From the NCBI GenBank assembly GCA_026645575.1, contig JAPKMW010000014.1, positions 1 to 64,000 on the forward strand: a DNA stretch of 64,000 bases, in the 5' to 3' direction. Position numbers and translations under genes: made by a program. Each line of letters starts with the position of its first letter. Within the stretch, counting starts at the first letter, position 1. Positions 8,676 to 17,442 of the stretch are shown one piece after another. Under the pieces are notes generated by a model, which saw nothing but the letters and a program-made list of their open reading frames with translations, was not told the DNA's origin and did no database searches. The DNA comes from Caldilineaceae bacterium. GTDB taxonomy: Bacteria > Chloroflexota > Anaerolineae > Caldilineales > Caldilineaceae.

Positions 8676-9737
8676 CTATTTTTGCTCGTGTCTCTGCTCT
8701 GTAGATGGCGTCGCCAGCTCCCACCCCTGTAGATGGTGCAACACAAGCGCGGTCAACGTGGCAATATGATCGGGCCGATCATTCAAGGCGGGGATATAAC
8801 TGAACGACTGACCGCCGGCTTCCAAAAATGTCTCCCGTCCTTCGCGACCCAGTTCGTCAATCGTCTCCAAACAGTCGCCGGAAAAGCCGGGGGCCAGTAC
8901 CTGTACGCTGCGCACACCATGTCGCCCCCACTCTTCCAGGGTTTCATCAGTGTAGGGCCGGAGCCATTCTGCCCGCCCGAAACGCGATTGGAAACAGACA
9001 GCATAGTCACTTTCCGGCAGCCCCAAACGGTCCGCCAATAGACGCGCAGTCTTTTGGCACTCGCAGTAGTAGGGATCACCCTGCTCAAAATAACTTTTCG
9101 GGATGCCATGAAAGGAGAGGAGTAAGCGATCTGCTTTGCCGTGTTCTTGCCAGTGCTCCTCGACACTGTTCGCCAGTGCCGTAATATAGCCAGGGTGGTC
9201 GTGATAGTGGGTAATGGTGCGCAATTCGGGCAGCCAGCGCCACCCTTGCAATTCGGTAAAAACACCATCCAGAGAGGTTGCTGTCGTGGTCGCTGAATAT
9301 TGTGGGTAGAGCGGAAAGACCAGCAGCCGCCGCACATTGGCTTGATCTAGTTGACGCATGGCGTCGCGAATCGATGGCGCGCCATAGCGCATTCCCACCG
9401 CCACCGGCACAGCCACGCCTGTCTCGGCTTGCAGTTGCTGGCGTAAGGCCGCGCCTTGGCGTTGCAAATTGAGCCGTAGGGGCGAACCTTCCGCCGTCCA
9501 AATCTTGCTGTATAAGCGGGCCGACCGTTTGGGGCGAACATTCAAAATAATCCCATTCAAGATCAACCACCAGAGCCAACGGGGATACTCGATCACCCGT
9601 GGATCGCCCAGAAACTGGCGCAAATAGGGACGCACGGCCTTGGCGGTGGGGGCCGTTGGCGTGCCGACGTTGGTCAGTAAGATGCCGGTTAAGGCGGGGG
9701 CGCTGTGGTCATAGCTGCTGCGGCCATAGTAACGCAT
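8676..9737 (-). CDS. hemH: Ferrochelatase
   Basis: 353 residues from the ATG at 9737; a GTG at 9770 is the alternative. It inserts iron into protoporphyrin IX (or coproporphyrin III in the alternative route). Family signatures appear in order: LLTNVGTP (20-27), RQFLGDPRVIE (40-50), VGMRYGAPSI (114-123), FPLYPQYSATTTATSLDGVF (141-160), catalytic His210 in LSFHGIPKSY and Glu291 in FSGDCLETIDEL. It has no C-terminal membrane segment or extra iron-sulfur domain. It is divergent from the protoporphyrinogen oxidase gene, consistent with a late-heme locus. Confidence 0.95.
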   Translation of the reverse strand: MRYYGRSSYDHSAPALTGILLTNVGTPTAPTAKAVRPYLRQFLGDPRVIEYPRWLWWLILNGIILNVRPKRSARLYSKIWTAEGSPLRLNLQRQGAALRQQLQAETGVAVPVAVGMRYGAPSIRDAMRQLDQANVRRLLVFPLYPQYSATTTATSLDGVFTELQGWRWLPELRTITHYHDHPGYITALANSVEEHWQEHGKADRLLLSFHGIPKSYFEQGDPYYCECQKTARLLADRLGLPESDYAVCFQSRFGRAEWLRPYTDETLEEWGRHGVRSVQVLAPGFSGDCLETIDELGREGRETFLEAGGQSFSYIPALNDRPDHIATLTALVLHHLQGWELATPSTEQRHEQK

Positions 9738-9839
9738 GGGTAATACCGATCCTCTTCTGATGATGCACACTAATCATACACAACTGCTGCTGCCTCAATG
9801 ATAACAGATGGTTGTGAAATTTGGAACAATCCGATCTTG

Positions 9840-9869
9840 TAGAATTTCATAGAATTGGGTAGAATTATA
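9840..9869. repeat. Three tandem 10-mers
   Basis: TAGAATTTCA, TAGAATTGGG and TAGAATTATA in exact phase in the hemH/hemY divergent spacer. Confidence 0.7.
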
Positions 9870-9915
9870 AGGAACGCTTGTCATTCAATCAACTATTGTA
9901 ACGGCCAAGCCGCTG

Positions 9916-9978
9916 CCAGCTCATAGCCGGTCCGTGACCGGCGTCCATAATGCCGGTCACGGACCGGCTACGAGCTGG
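9916..9978. repeat. Long GC-rich dyad in the heme divergent region
   Basis: Arms of about 27 bp with one mismatch (inner GCCGGTCCGTGACCGGC and its complement) around a 9-nt loop. It sits about 40 nt before the protoporphyrinogen oxidase start. Its GTCCGTGAC core is shared with the 19307 dyad. Confidence 0.8.
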
Positions 9979-10018
9979 CTTAGTAGTTACCAACGATTAG
10001 AAAGCTTGTGGTGCAACG

Positions 10019-11440
10019 ATGACGCAACCGCTGCTCAACCCATTCACTGCCGTTGCCACCCCACCCCCTGTTCCTGCCGACGCAACGGCTGATCAACCAC
10101 TGAAGAACCACGTACTCGTCGTCGGCGGCGGCATTGCCGGCTTGAGCGCGGCCTGGCAATTGCAACAACTGGGCGTTCCTTACACCTTGACCGAGGCGGC
10201 GACCCGTCTGGGGGGCATGATCCAAACCGCCGCCTTCGATGGCTTTGTTGCTGAAGGGGGGCCGGAAACCTTTATCACCCGCAAACCAGAACTATGGAAC
10301 CTCGCCCTGCAATTGGGTCTTCAAGAACAGATGGAGCCAATCACCAGCGAGACCAGCGGCGCCGCCGTCTTGCACAACGGCAAGGTCATGCGCGTGCCGC
10401 TGAGTCCATATCTCTTTTTGACCACCCCGCTGCTCAGTTGGCGTGGCAAACTGCGGATGATGGCCGAACCCTTCATTCCCCCACGGCGCGACGACGAAGA
10501 CGAGACGCTGGCGAACTTTGCTCGGCGCCGGCTGGGCGCGGAAGCAGCAGAACGGTTGATTGCGCCGATTCTCTCCGGCATCTACAATAGCGACGCCGAA
10601 CGGCAGAGCATTCTCACCACGGCTTCCGTCATGCGCGATCTGGAAAAGCATGGCAGCTTGATCCGCGGAACGCTGGCGACCATGCGCAAACGGCGCGCCC
10701 AACAAAAATCTGGCGTCACGCTGCCGCCTCGCTCGGTGAGCTTTGCCAATGGCGCCCAGGCACTGGTCGATGCCATCGCACAACGGCTGACCGGCGCTGT
10801 ACACCTCAATACCTATATAACGACGCTTGCCGCCAACCCAGAAGGGTATACGGCAACCCTAGCCGATGGGGTGTGCGTGCAGGCGACGGCGCTCATCATT
10901 GCCATTCCGGCCAAGGCGGCAACGCGGTTATTGCAAGCGGTGGCGCCAACCGCTGCGACCTTGTTGGCGCAAATTCGCTTTGCCAGTATCGGCGTTGCCG
11001 CCCTTGGTTTTCGTACCGAAGCCATGCGCACGGCGCCGTCCGTCACTAGCTTGATGATCCCCCGGCACGCCCGTCGTCAAATTGACGCCGTGTTATGGCG
11101 ACCCCAGCGCGCCCCAGCCGGCTATACCTTGTTGCGCGTCTTCTTTGGCGGCGGCGCCCCAGAGATGCTCTACCTGGATGACAATGCCTTGATCGCCGCC
11201 ATTCGCACTGAACTGCGTGATCTGCTCACCATCACCGATGAACCAGTAGCGCGGCGTATCTTCCGCTGGCCCGACGGCTTCCCCCAAGCCGATGTTGGGC
11301 ATCTGCAACTGGTAGATCGCATTGAAGCCGCCCTCCCCTCCACCATCGCCCTGGCCGGCAACTCCTACCGCGGCATCGGCGTCCCCGACTGTGTGCGCCA
11401 GGGAACCCAAGCCGCCGAACGGATTGCCAACGTCATCTAA
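10019..11440 (+). CDS. hemY: Protoporphyrinogen oxidase (HemY type)
   Basis: 473 residues. An N-terminal extension of about 30 residues precedes the dinucleotide-binding motif VLVVGGGIAGLSAAWQL (about 33-49). This is followed by ATRLGGMIQT, GGPETFITRKPELW and, at the C-terminus, the FAD-contact signature LAGNSYRGIGVPDCVRQGTQ (about 447-466). The flavoenzyme oxidises protoporphyrinogen IX (or coproporphyrinogen III) with oxygen, so an aerobic heme route is implied. It is followed after 135 nt by the PucC-family transporter. Length and motifs fit the oxygen-dependent HemY family rather than HemG or HemJ. Confidence 0.93.
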   Translation: MTQPLLNPFTAVATPPPVPADATADQPLKNHVLVVGGGIAGLSAAWQLQQLGVPYTLTEAATRLGGMIQTAAFDGFVAEGGPETFITRKPELWNLALQLGLQEQMEPITSETSGAAVLHNGKVMRVPLSPYLFLTTPLLSWRGKLRMMAEPFIPPRRDDEDETLANFARRRLGAEAAERLIAPILSGIYNSDAERQSILTTASVMRDLEKHGSLIRGTLATMRKRRAQQKSGVTLPPRSVSFANGAQALVDAIAQRLTGAVHLNTYITTLAANPEGYTATLADGVCVQATALIIAIPAKAATRLLQAVAPTAATLLAQIRFASIGVAALGFRTEAMRTAPSVTSLMIPRHARRQIDAVLWRPQRAPAGYTLLRVFFGGGAPEMLYLDDNALIAAIRTELRDLLTITDEPVARRIFRWPDGFPQADVGHLQLVDRIEAALPSTIALAGNSYRGIGVPDCVRQGTQAAERIANVI

Positions 11441-11464
11441 CAAGCCAAATACGCTTGGCAAACA

Positions 11465-11571
11465 GGAGATAAAGAGATTGAGAGATTCAGAGATTAAGCA
11501 ATTCTTCGACCTCTCAATCACCTAATCTCCCAGTTACCAAATCTCTTTATCTCTTTATCTCTCAATCTCTA
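11465..11571. repeat. Inverted octad arrays before the PucC-family gene
   Basis: Left array 11465-11496 (GGAGATAA, AGAGATTG, AGAGATTC, AGAGATTA). Right array 11524-11571 (AATCTCCC, AGTTACCA, AATCTCTT, TATCTCTT, TATCTCTC, AATCTCTA). The right units are reverse complements of the left units, so a long hairpin can form. The right array ends 4 nt before the start codon. Confidence 0.85.
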
Positions 11572-11575
11572 GCCT

Positions 11576-12889
11576 ATGAACACCTTCACCCGCATTCTTC
11601 ACATCATCCGCCTGGCCGGCTATCCGCTCGGCTATGGCTTGACCGGCGCATTGGTCGGCGGCGCGCTCAATCGCATTATGGTCGCCGAGTTGGGTTTTTC
11701 GATTGCATTGGTTGGACTGCTCTTTGCCATGCCGCAATTAGTCTCACCGCTACGCGTGTGGCTGGGCTACCGCTCTGACGGCTTCCCGCTTTGGGGCAAA
11801 CGGCGGGAGCCTTACATGTTGGCCGGGACGCTCCTGGGCGCAACGGGCGTTGTGCTGGCGGTGCTGTTGGCGGTCAATGATGCGGCCGGCAATGGACTGC
11901 TGACCCTCGGTGTGCTGTTGGCCTTTGTCCTCTATGGGATTGGTCGCAACCTGGCCCACAACTCCTACGAAGCCTTTCTGGCCGAACGCTTTACCGGCGA
12001 AGCCAGACCGCGCGCCATGACCCTCTTTGAAGTGGTGACGTTGGTCGGCAGTGTCATGAGCGCCGGCGCCTTGGGGGCCGCCCTGCGTGACTTTGACCCG
12101 GCGCGGTTGACCAGCATTGCGCTGGTGACGATGCTGGTGGTGTTGACGTTGACGGTGCTGGCAACAGTCGGACAAGAGGCCAATCTCAAAACCACAGTAG
12201 CGGCGGTCAATCGAGCCAGAGCCATGCCCTTTCGGCAAGCCTTGCGCGAGTTGGTATTGGCTGATGCTCAGGTGCGCACCTTCTTTACGCTGATCCTCTT
12301 TGCCTTTATCGGCACGCTGGCGCAGGATGTCTTGCTGGAACCCTTTGGCGGCCTGGTGTTGGGCATGTCCCCCAGCGCCACGACACGGCTGACGGCCTTT
12401 TGGGGCGTTGGTGTACTGCTGGCGATGTTGCTCTCCGGCACGCTCCTGTTGCGTTTTTTGCCTTTTCTGACTGTTCTGCGTATTGGGTTGGTCGCTAGCG
12501 CGGTAGCCTTTGGCAGCGTAGTGGGGCTGGCCGTCAGCGGCAACGCCGATCTCTTTCGCTATTTTGTCTTTGCCATGGGCTTTGGCACCGGCATTGCCGG
12601 CGCCGGCATGTTGACCGGTCTCGCCCATTTCACCACTACCGTGCGCGCCGGAATGCTGATGGGGGTATGGGGCATGGCGAATCTGCTGGGGCGCGCTGCC
12701 GGTAGCATTATCGGGGGCGTGGTGGTGGAGAGCTTGCAATGGGCTACCGGCAGCGCGGCTATTGGATACACGACGGTCTTTGCCATTGAGGTGGTAATGC
12801 TGTTGGTGGCGCTACGCTTGTCGTTCCGCCTACAGATTGACCAGTCGGCGGCGCGGCGGGAAGAGCAAGCGGTATTGCAAACAGCATAG
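11576..12889 (+). CDS. MFS transporter of the PucC / BCH family
   Basis: 437 residues and about 12 hydrophobic segments. The N-terminus (YPLGYGLTGALVGGALNRIM, then LFAMPQLVSPLRVWLGYRSD) matches the PucC/bacteriochlorophyll-delivery branch of the major facilitator superfamily, including the loop with KRREPYMLAG. In phototrophs these proteins help assemble light-harvesting complexes, and homologues are proposed to move tetrapyrroles. Here it follows protoporphyrinogen oxidase and no photosynthesis gene is visible, so I infer a role with heme or a heme precursor. No Shine-Dalgarno sequence is seen: the octad array takes up that region. Confidence 0.85.
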   Translation: MNTFTRILHIIRLAGYPLGYGLTGALVGGALNRIMVAELGFSIALVGLLFAMPQLVSPLRVWLGYRSDGFPLWGKRREPYMLAGTLLGATGVVLAVLLAVNDAAGNGLLTLGVLLAFVLYGIGRNLAHNSYEAFLAERFTGEARPRAMTLFEVVTLVGSVMSAGALGAALRDFDPARLTSIALVTMLVVLTLTVLATVGQEANLKTTVAAVNRARAMPFRQALRELVLADAQVRTFFTLILFAFIGTLAQDVLLEPFGGLVLGMSPSATTRLTAFWGVGVLLAMLLSGTLLLRFLPFLTVLRIGLVASAVAFGSVVGLAVSGNADLFRYFVFAMGFGTGIAGAGMLTGLAHFTTTVRAGMLMGVWGMANLLGRAAGSIIGGVVVESLQWATGSAAIGYTTVFAIEVVMLLVALRLSFRLQIDQSAARREEQAVLQTA

Positions 12890-12938
12890 CGCCGATAGGT
12901 GCTGATAAAAAGTAGCGCCGATAGGTGCTGAGAAAAAG
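12887..12938. repeat. Two 26-bp direct repeats filling a convergent gap
   Basis: Two near-identical 26-mers beginning TAGCGCCGATAGGTGCTGA. The first starts with the stop codon of the PucC-family gene. The second ends at the base before the stop codon of the adenosyltransferase gene (12939). Confidence 0.85.
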
Positions 12939-13502
12939 TTAAGCTCCCGGCTGCCACAGCGGTTCCGGCACGCCCCGTTCATGGTTCTCAAAGCGCGCCA
13001 TGACAAAGAGGGCGTCGGAGAGGCGGTTGAGATAGCTGAGGACATGTTCGCCCACCCCTTGTTCCCGCGCCAGCGTACTGGCCTCCCGCTCGGCACGCCG
13101 ACAGACCGTGCGCGCAACGTGCAATTGGGCGGCGCCCAACGAGCCACCCGGCAGGATAAAGTTTTCCAGCGGGCCGACGACGGCGGTCATCTCGTCGATC
13201 AACTGTTCCAGCTTCTCCACATGGCGCGCCTCGATCTGCGGGATCGACCACTTGCCTTTGTCCTCTTCCAGAAAACAGAGATCGGAGCCGAGGTCAAACA
13301 ATTCATTCTGGACCTGGGCTAATGCTGAATCCAGTCGTTCACAAAGCCCCATCGCCCGCGCCACGCCGATCTGCGAATTAAGTTCGTCCACCGTGCCATA
13401 GACCGCCACCCGTAAATCGTCCTTGGGGACGCGCTGCCCGCCGCCAAGCGCCGTTGTCCCCTTGTCGCCGCCTTTGGTATAAATTTTAGTTAATCGAGGC
13501 AT
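12939..13502 (-). CDS. Corrinoid adenosyltransferase (PduO type)
   Basis: 187 residues. It transfers the adenosyl group of ATP to cob(I)alamin or cob(I)yrinate a,c-diamide. The N-terminal ATP-binding motif [20 protein letters not shown] lies at about 6-25, followed by [17 protein letters not shown], a mid-protein Glu/Asp-rich stretch and the conserved [14 protein letters not shown] helix (about 126-139), ending with [13 protein letters not shown]. This is the PduO/MMAB fold, not the P-loop CobA type. It lies at the downstream end of the corrinoid-uptake block on the same strand, which suits processing of imported B12. Confidence 0.93.
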   Translation of the reverse strand: MPRLTKIYTKGGDKGTTALGGGQRVPKDDLRVAVYGTVDELNSQIGVARAMGLCERLDSALAQVQNELFDLGSDLCFLEEDKGKWSIPQIEARHVEKLEQLIDEMTAVVGPLENFILPGGSLGAAQLHVARTVCRRAEREASTLAREQGVGEHVLSYLNRLSDALFVMARFENHERGVPEPLWQPGA

Positions 13503-13524
13503 CGTCTAACCCTTTCTTGTACCT

Positions 13525-13596
13525 GTAGGGGCGTACCCTTGCGGTCGCCCCGTGTTCCCCGGTGAGCATTGGGCGACCGCAAGGGTACGCCCCTAC
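13525..13596. repeat. Perfect 26-bp dyad overlapping the nagB stop
   Basis: Arm 13525-13550 (GTAGGGGCGTACCCTTGCGG..) and a perfect complement at 13571-13596, with a 20-nt loop. The stop codon of the gene at 13593 lies inside the second arm. Confidence 0.9.
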
Positions 13597-14318
13597 GATT
13601 GCCCAACCGCTGCCTCATCGGCAATGACGGTGACGTTGGCGGCCTGTTGTAAATAGGCCGCCGGCACTTCCGGTGTAATCGGTCCATACAGACTCTGGTG
13701 TAAGATTTCTCGCTTGTGCGCCCCAGCGACGATCAGCAACTTCTGGCGCGCCGCTACCAGGAGATCCATGCCGATGGTCAACGCCTGCGGCAACAGCCTC
13801 TCACGCCCGCCCCATTCGCGCGCGCAGGTTGCCAGGCTGGATTCGCTCAAGTTGAGAACGCGCGTCGTGGATGTGGCGTCCGCCGGCGGGTCGTTGTAGC
13901 CGATATGACCATTCGGTCCTAAGCCCAGAATTGCCAGGTCAATACCACCGGCGGCGACCAGCGCTTGATGATAATCACGGCAAGCCGCCACCGGATCAGC
14001 CGCATCACCGGGGAGGGGTGTCACCTGCGCCGGTTGAATGTCTAATGGGTCGAACAGGGTGCGGCGTAACCAGCCGTAGAGTGAACGGTCATCATCTTGA
14101 GTAACGCCCAGATACTCATCCAACACAAAGACACGCAACGCGCTGGGGTCAAAGGCCCCTTGGCGGTGCCGGGCAATCAATTCATGATACAACCCTTCCG
14201 GCGATTTGCCGGTGGGAAAGACAATCACGCTATCCGGTTTGGCGTTGATGGCGGCGATAACCCAGTCAGCGGCGGCCCGACTCATGGCGGCGTAATCTTT
14301 GGTGACAATCAACTGCAC
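13593..14318 (-). CDS. nagB: Glucosamine-6-phosphate deaminase / isomerase family protein
   Basis: 241 residues. Family features include FPTGKSPEGLYHEL (about 34-47, phosphate loop), VLDEYLGV (about 69-76), LAILGLGPNGHIGYNDPP (about 129-146) and a terminal KREILHQSLYGPITPEVPAA. The usual substrate loop reads GHIAFNEP in NagB; here it reads GHIGYNDP, so substrate specificity is less certain and a related sugar-phosphate isomerase or 6-phosphogluconolactonase-like role is possible. It is encoded inside the corrinoid block, between the adenosyltransferase and a BtuF-like protein, without an obvious link to them. Its stop codon comes from a dyad arm. Confidence 0.82.
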   Translation of the reverse strand: MQLIVTKDYAAMSRAAADWVIAAINAKPDSVIVFPTGKSPEGLYHELIARHRQGAFDPSALRVFVLDEYLGVTQDDDRSLYGWLRRTLFDPLDIQPAQVTPLPGDAADPVAACRDYHQALVAAGGIDLAILGLGPNGHIGYNDPPADATSTTRVLNLSESSLATCAREWGGRERLLPQALTIGMDLLVAARQKLLIVAGAHKREILHQSLYGPITPEVPAAYLQQAANVTVIADEAAVGQS

Positions 14319-14403
14319 AGTCGTTTCTCCTTTATCGTTACGCTTACGTAACCAGCGTATGGCGAATTTTCAATGGCCTGATTGTAGCCTGTAACGTGGC
14401 AAC

Positions 14404-15276
14404 CTACAAAACCTCTGGATGGAACAACCGCGCTAGTTGCTCCACGCCATCCACCACTCTGGGCGCTGGGCGCGAGCAATAGCTGTTGGCATCCACTGCA
14501 TAGACGCGCCCCTGTTGCACTGCCGGCAAACGTTCCCACCCCGCCGGTTTGGGCAGGGCATCCCATTCCCGTTGCGCAGCTTCCTGGGAATAGCCACAGG
14601 GCATGAGGAGAATAACTTCCGGCTGGGCGGCAATGACTTGCTCCCAAGTCACCCGAAACGATTTCTCGCCGGCGCGCCCCAGCACCTCTTCGCCCCCGGC
14701 CAACGCGATCATCTGTGGCACCCAGTGACCGGCGGCAAAGGGTGGGTCGAGCCACTCCAGCCCAAAGACGCGTGGCCGGGGACGACCGGCCACAGCCTGT
14801 TCAACCGTGGTCAACCGTCTTTGCAACTGGTCAACCAACCGGCTACCGCGTTCCGCGACACCAGTAGCGGTGGCAATGGTGGTGACATCGGCAAAGATGC
14901 CCGGCAAATCGGGCGGCGTCAACGAGATGACTTGTGGCTTGTTGGGCAACCAACGGGCCAGATTGCACACATCGTTGTAAGAGACGGCGCAGACATCGCA
15001 CAACTCCTGGGTGATAAGCAGGTCGGGCTGCAATGCCTGGATTATCTCGCCTTCGAGCAGGTAAAGACTTTCGCCCCGGCGTAACCGCTCTGAAACGTCC
15101 GCGTCAATTTCCGCGCTGCTCAGCCCGTGTGGGATGGCCGAACCGGTCAACTTGGGCAGGTCGGTCACCACATCCGCCGGATAATCACATTCGTGAGAGA
15201 CGCCGACCAGACAATCGGCCAATCCCAAGGCACAGACAATTTCTGTCGCCGAGGGGAGTAAGGACGCAATTCGCAT
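14404..15276 (-). CDS. Cobalamin-binding protein, BtuF-like, without signal peptide
   Basis: 290 residues. It starts directly with MRIASLLPSATEIVCALGLA, the family's first strand, with no export signal or lipobox. The periplasmic-binding-protein type 2 fold (PF01497-like) shows GVSHECDYPADV, the helix-linking middle and PEVILLMPCGYSQE near 225. ITQELCDVCAVSY near 89-101 carries two cysteines. Signal-less BtuF-like proteins are common in corrinoid loci and are thought to bind or salvage corrinoid in the cytoplasm. The gene lies 24 nt after the ATPase gene and is therefore probably cotranscribed. Confidence 0.85.
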   Translation of the reverse strand: MRIASLLPSATEIVCALGLADCLVGVSHECDYPADVVTDLPKLTGSAIPHGLSSAEIDADVSERLRRGESLYLLEGEIIQALQPDLLITQELCDVCAVSYNDVCNLARWLPNKPQVISLTPPDLPGIFADVTTIATATGVAERGSRLVDQLQRRLTTVEQAVAGRPRPRVFGLEWLDPPFAAGHWVPQMIALAGGEEVLGRAGEKSFRVTWEQVIAAQPEVILLMPCGYSQEAAQREWDALPKPAGWERLPAVQQGRVYAVDANSYCSRPAPRVVDGVEQLARLFHPEVL

Positions 15277-15299
15277 AGCTCTTCTCCATCAATAGCCAT

Positions 15300-16304
15300 T
15301 TACTCCAGATGTTGAATTACATCGGTGAGTGATTTATACTCCGTATCACCACTGGGCTTGATGACATGCCAGCGTGTTGAGCCATTGCTGCCGGCAATAT
15401 GAACCTGAACCGGCATCGAGAGATTATCTTTCACGACCTCATAGCCCAGCCGTTCCAATGCGCGGGCTGTCCACAACGCTGCTGCGCCGTGACCGGTCAA
15501 CCCAATCGGGCCACAGGGATGGCGTTGGACCTTGAAGGCGCCTTGTTCATTATCAAACTCAACCCCTTCACTGCGAAAGGCATGGGCCAATGCCCCATTC
15601 AAGGCTAACTCTTCCGGCAACCCAACGGTTAATGGGCCGCCGGTGGGCATCAGCCAGAGCCGATCGGCCATCCGTAGCGCCAGATCCAGATCATGTGTGG
15701 AGAGCAGGATGGCTCGGTTGCTCTCACGCGCCAGGGTGTGCAACAATTGCATAATCTCCACCCGTCGCGGCAGATCGAGAAAGGCGGTCGGCTCGTCGAG
15801 AATCAACACTGCTGGTTCCTGGGCCAGGGCGCGGGCGATCATCACCTTTTGGCGTTCGCCATCGCTCAGGTGGCTGAGGGGCCGCGCCGCCAGATGCGCG
15901 GCCCCCACGGTTGTCAAAGCCTGGCGCACAACCTGTTCATCTTGTTCGCGTAGTCGCCCGCGCCAATCGGTGTAGGGATGACGCCCCAACGCAACCAGGG
16001 CATAGGCCGACAGATTGCCCACGTCAACCCGCTCGGTCAACACCACGGCCAACTGTTTCGCCACTTGGGCCGGCGGCAAGCGATGCAATGTGTCCTTGCC
16101 CAAGGTCACACGACCAGCCAGCGGCGTCTGCATCCCGGCCAACGTGCGCATGAGGGTAGACTTGCCGGCGCCATTCGGACCAATGAGACAGGTTAATTCG
16201 CCGGGATGCAGTGTGACATTAATTCTGTCAAGCACCGTGGCGGTGGTCTGTCCGGCGTTTTTATAGCCGATTGTTAGTTGATGGGTTGCCAGTAGACTAG
16301 ACAT
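15300..16304 (-). CDS. ABC transporter ATP-binding protein (BtuD/FecE type) with C-terminal extension
   Basis: 334 residues from the ATG at 16304, with AGGA about 10 nt upstream. Walker A is GPNGAGKST (42-50), the signature is LSDGERQKV (about 140-148) and Walker B is VLILDEPTAFLD (about 158-169), with the switch His in STHDLDLALRMADRLW. Residues about 250-334 extend past the usual end of the family (about 255-260) with a separate alpha/beta-looking domain (GPIGLTGHGAAALWTARALE). With the permease and lipoprotein upstream it forms a vitamin B12-type importer. The function of the extra domain is unknown. Confidence 0.9.
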   Translation of the reverse strand: MSSLLATHQLTIGYKNAGQTTATVLDRINVTLHPGELTCLIGPNGAGKSTLMRTLAGMQTPLAGRVTLGKDTLHRLPPAQVAKQLAVVLTERVDVGNLSAYALVALGRHPYTDWRGRLREQDEQVVRQALTTVGAAHLAARPLSHLSDGERQKVMIARALAQEPAVLILDEPTAFLDLPRRVEIMQLLHTLARESNRAILLSTHDLDLALRMADRLWLMPTGGPLTVGLPEELALNGALAHAFRSEGVEFDNEQGAFKVQRHPCGPIGLTGHGAAALWTARALERLGYEVVKDNLSMPVQVHIAGSNGSTRWHVIKPSGDTEYKSLTDVIQHLE

Positions 16305-16350
16305 AAATTGTGATCCTGAGCATACACTGTACAAAGCGGGCTGTCAGCGG

Positions 16351-17424
16351 CTACCCCGCAAACGAAGCGCGCAACTGCTGTTGGCGCAACAACATCCAAA
16401 TGATGACCGGCACGCCGAAGAGCGATGTCACCACATTGACCGGCAACACCGTCTGACTGCCGGGCAGTTGCGCAATCATATCGGCCAGCAAGGCAATCGT
16501 GCCGCCTAACAACATGGTGGTGGGAACAAGCACCCGATGGTCGGCGGTATTAAACAAAGTACGACAGAGATGGGGCACCGCCACCCCTAGAAAGCCAATC
16601 GGTCCACAAAACGCCGTCGCTGTCCCTGCCAGGAGCGAAGCGCACAGGATGATCCAGCGCCGAGTCTGCACCACATTCACGCCCAAGCTTCGAGCATAGG
16701 TATCGCCCAGCAGCAAAGCATTGAGCGATTTCGGTAGCAGGTGTGCGACCAGGAGACCAGCCCCAATCACCGGCGCAAAAACCCATTGTTGACTCCAGGT
16801 GACGCTGCCAAAGCTACCCGCAGACCAGAGACTAAAGACCTGTACCCGCTCCGGCAAGCTAAAATAGACCAACAGGCTGACCAGCGCGCTGGTGAGATAG
16901 CCAAACATCAGCCCCAGGATCAACAAAGTTAACGTACTTTGCACCCGCTGCGCGACCAGTAGCACCAACCCCAGCACCAGGGCCGCTCCCAAACTGGCTG
17001 CTAGCACCAACCCTAGATCACCATATAGGCCCAGGCTGCCGACTACTTTGGTTGCCGTTGCGCCGGCCCCCAGCAACACCAGCGCTACCCCCAAGCTTGC
17101 CCCGGAACTAACCCCCAAAATATAAGGGTCAGCAAGCGGGTTGCGAAAGAGCGTCTGCATCTGCAAGCCGCTCACTGCCAACGCCGCACCGGCGAACAAC
17201 GCCGTCAATGCCTTGGGCAAGCGAAACTTCCACAAAATATCCGCCCACGTCGCCTTGTCCGGCGTCCCGCCCAGCAGAATGCGCACCACATTGTCCAATG
17301 GGATCGCCACCGATCCCAACGCCAGGCTCAGCAAAAATGCCAGCACTAGCGCCCCGACCAACATCACCAACACTACCCCCCGTAAGCCCAGCCGCGGCCA
17401 AGAGGTCTCTACCGCTGTTGTCAT
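16351..17424 (-). CDS. ABC transporter permease (BtuC/FecCD family)
   Basis: 357 residues from the ATG at 17424 with AGGTGG upstream; GTG codons up to 17433 are alternatives. About 9-10 membrane segments. Family signatures include LFRNPLADPYILGVSSGASL (about 114-133), ARSLGVNV and the ATPase-contact loop FCGPIGFLGVAVPHLCRTLF (about 264-283), then DHRVLVPTTMLLGG. It imports corrinoid, given the riboswitch and the neighbouring adenosyltransferase; iron-siderophore import would be the alternative from the fold alone. Confidence 0.9.
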   Translation of the reverse strand: MTTAVETSWPRLGLRGVVLVMLVGALVLAFLLSLALGSVAIPLDNVVRILLGGTPDKATWADILWKFRLPKALTALFAGAALAVSGLQMQTLFRNPLADPYILGVSSGASLGVALVLLGAGATATKVVGSLGLYGDLGLVLAASLGAALVLGLVLLVAQRVQSTLTLLILGLMFGYLTSALVSLLVYFSLPERVQVFSLWSAGSFGSVTWSQQWVFAPVIGAGLLVAHLLPKSLNALLLGDTYARSLGVNVVQTRRWIILCASLLAGTATAFCGPIGFLGVAVPHLCRTLFNTADHRVLVPTTMLLGGTIALLADMIAQLPGSQTVLPVNVVTSLFGVPVIIWMLLRQQQLRASFAG

Positions 17425-17442
17425 CGTCACCACCTATATGAA

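Noticed and set aside
11750..12739. A 329-codon open frame on the minus strand
   Set aside because: It lies opposite the PucC-family gene, has a His/Gln/Gly-biased composition and no domain. It is a shadow of the real gene.
11576..12889. Evidence of phototrophy
   Set aside because: A PucC-family protein alone is not enough; no bch, puf or pigment genes are in the window.
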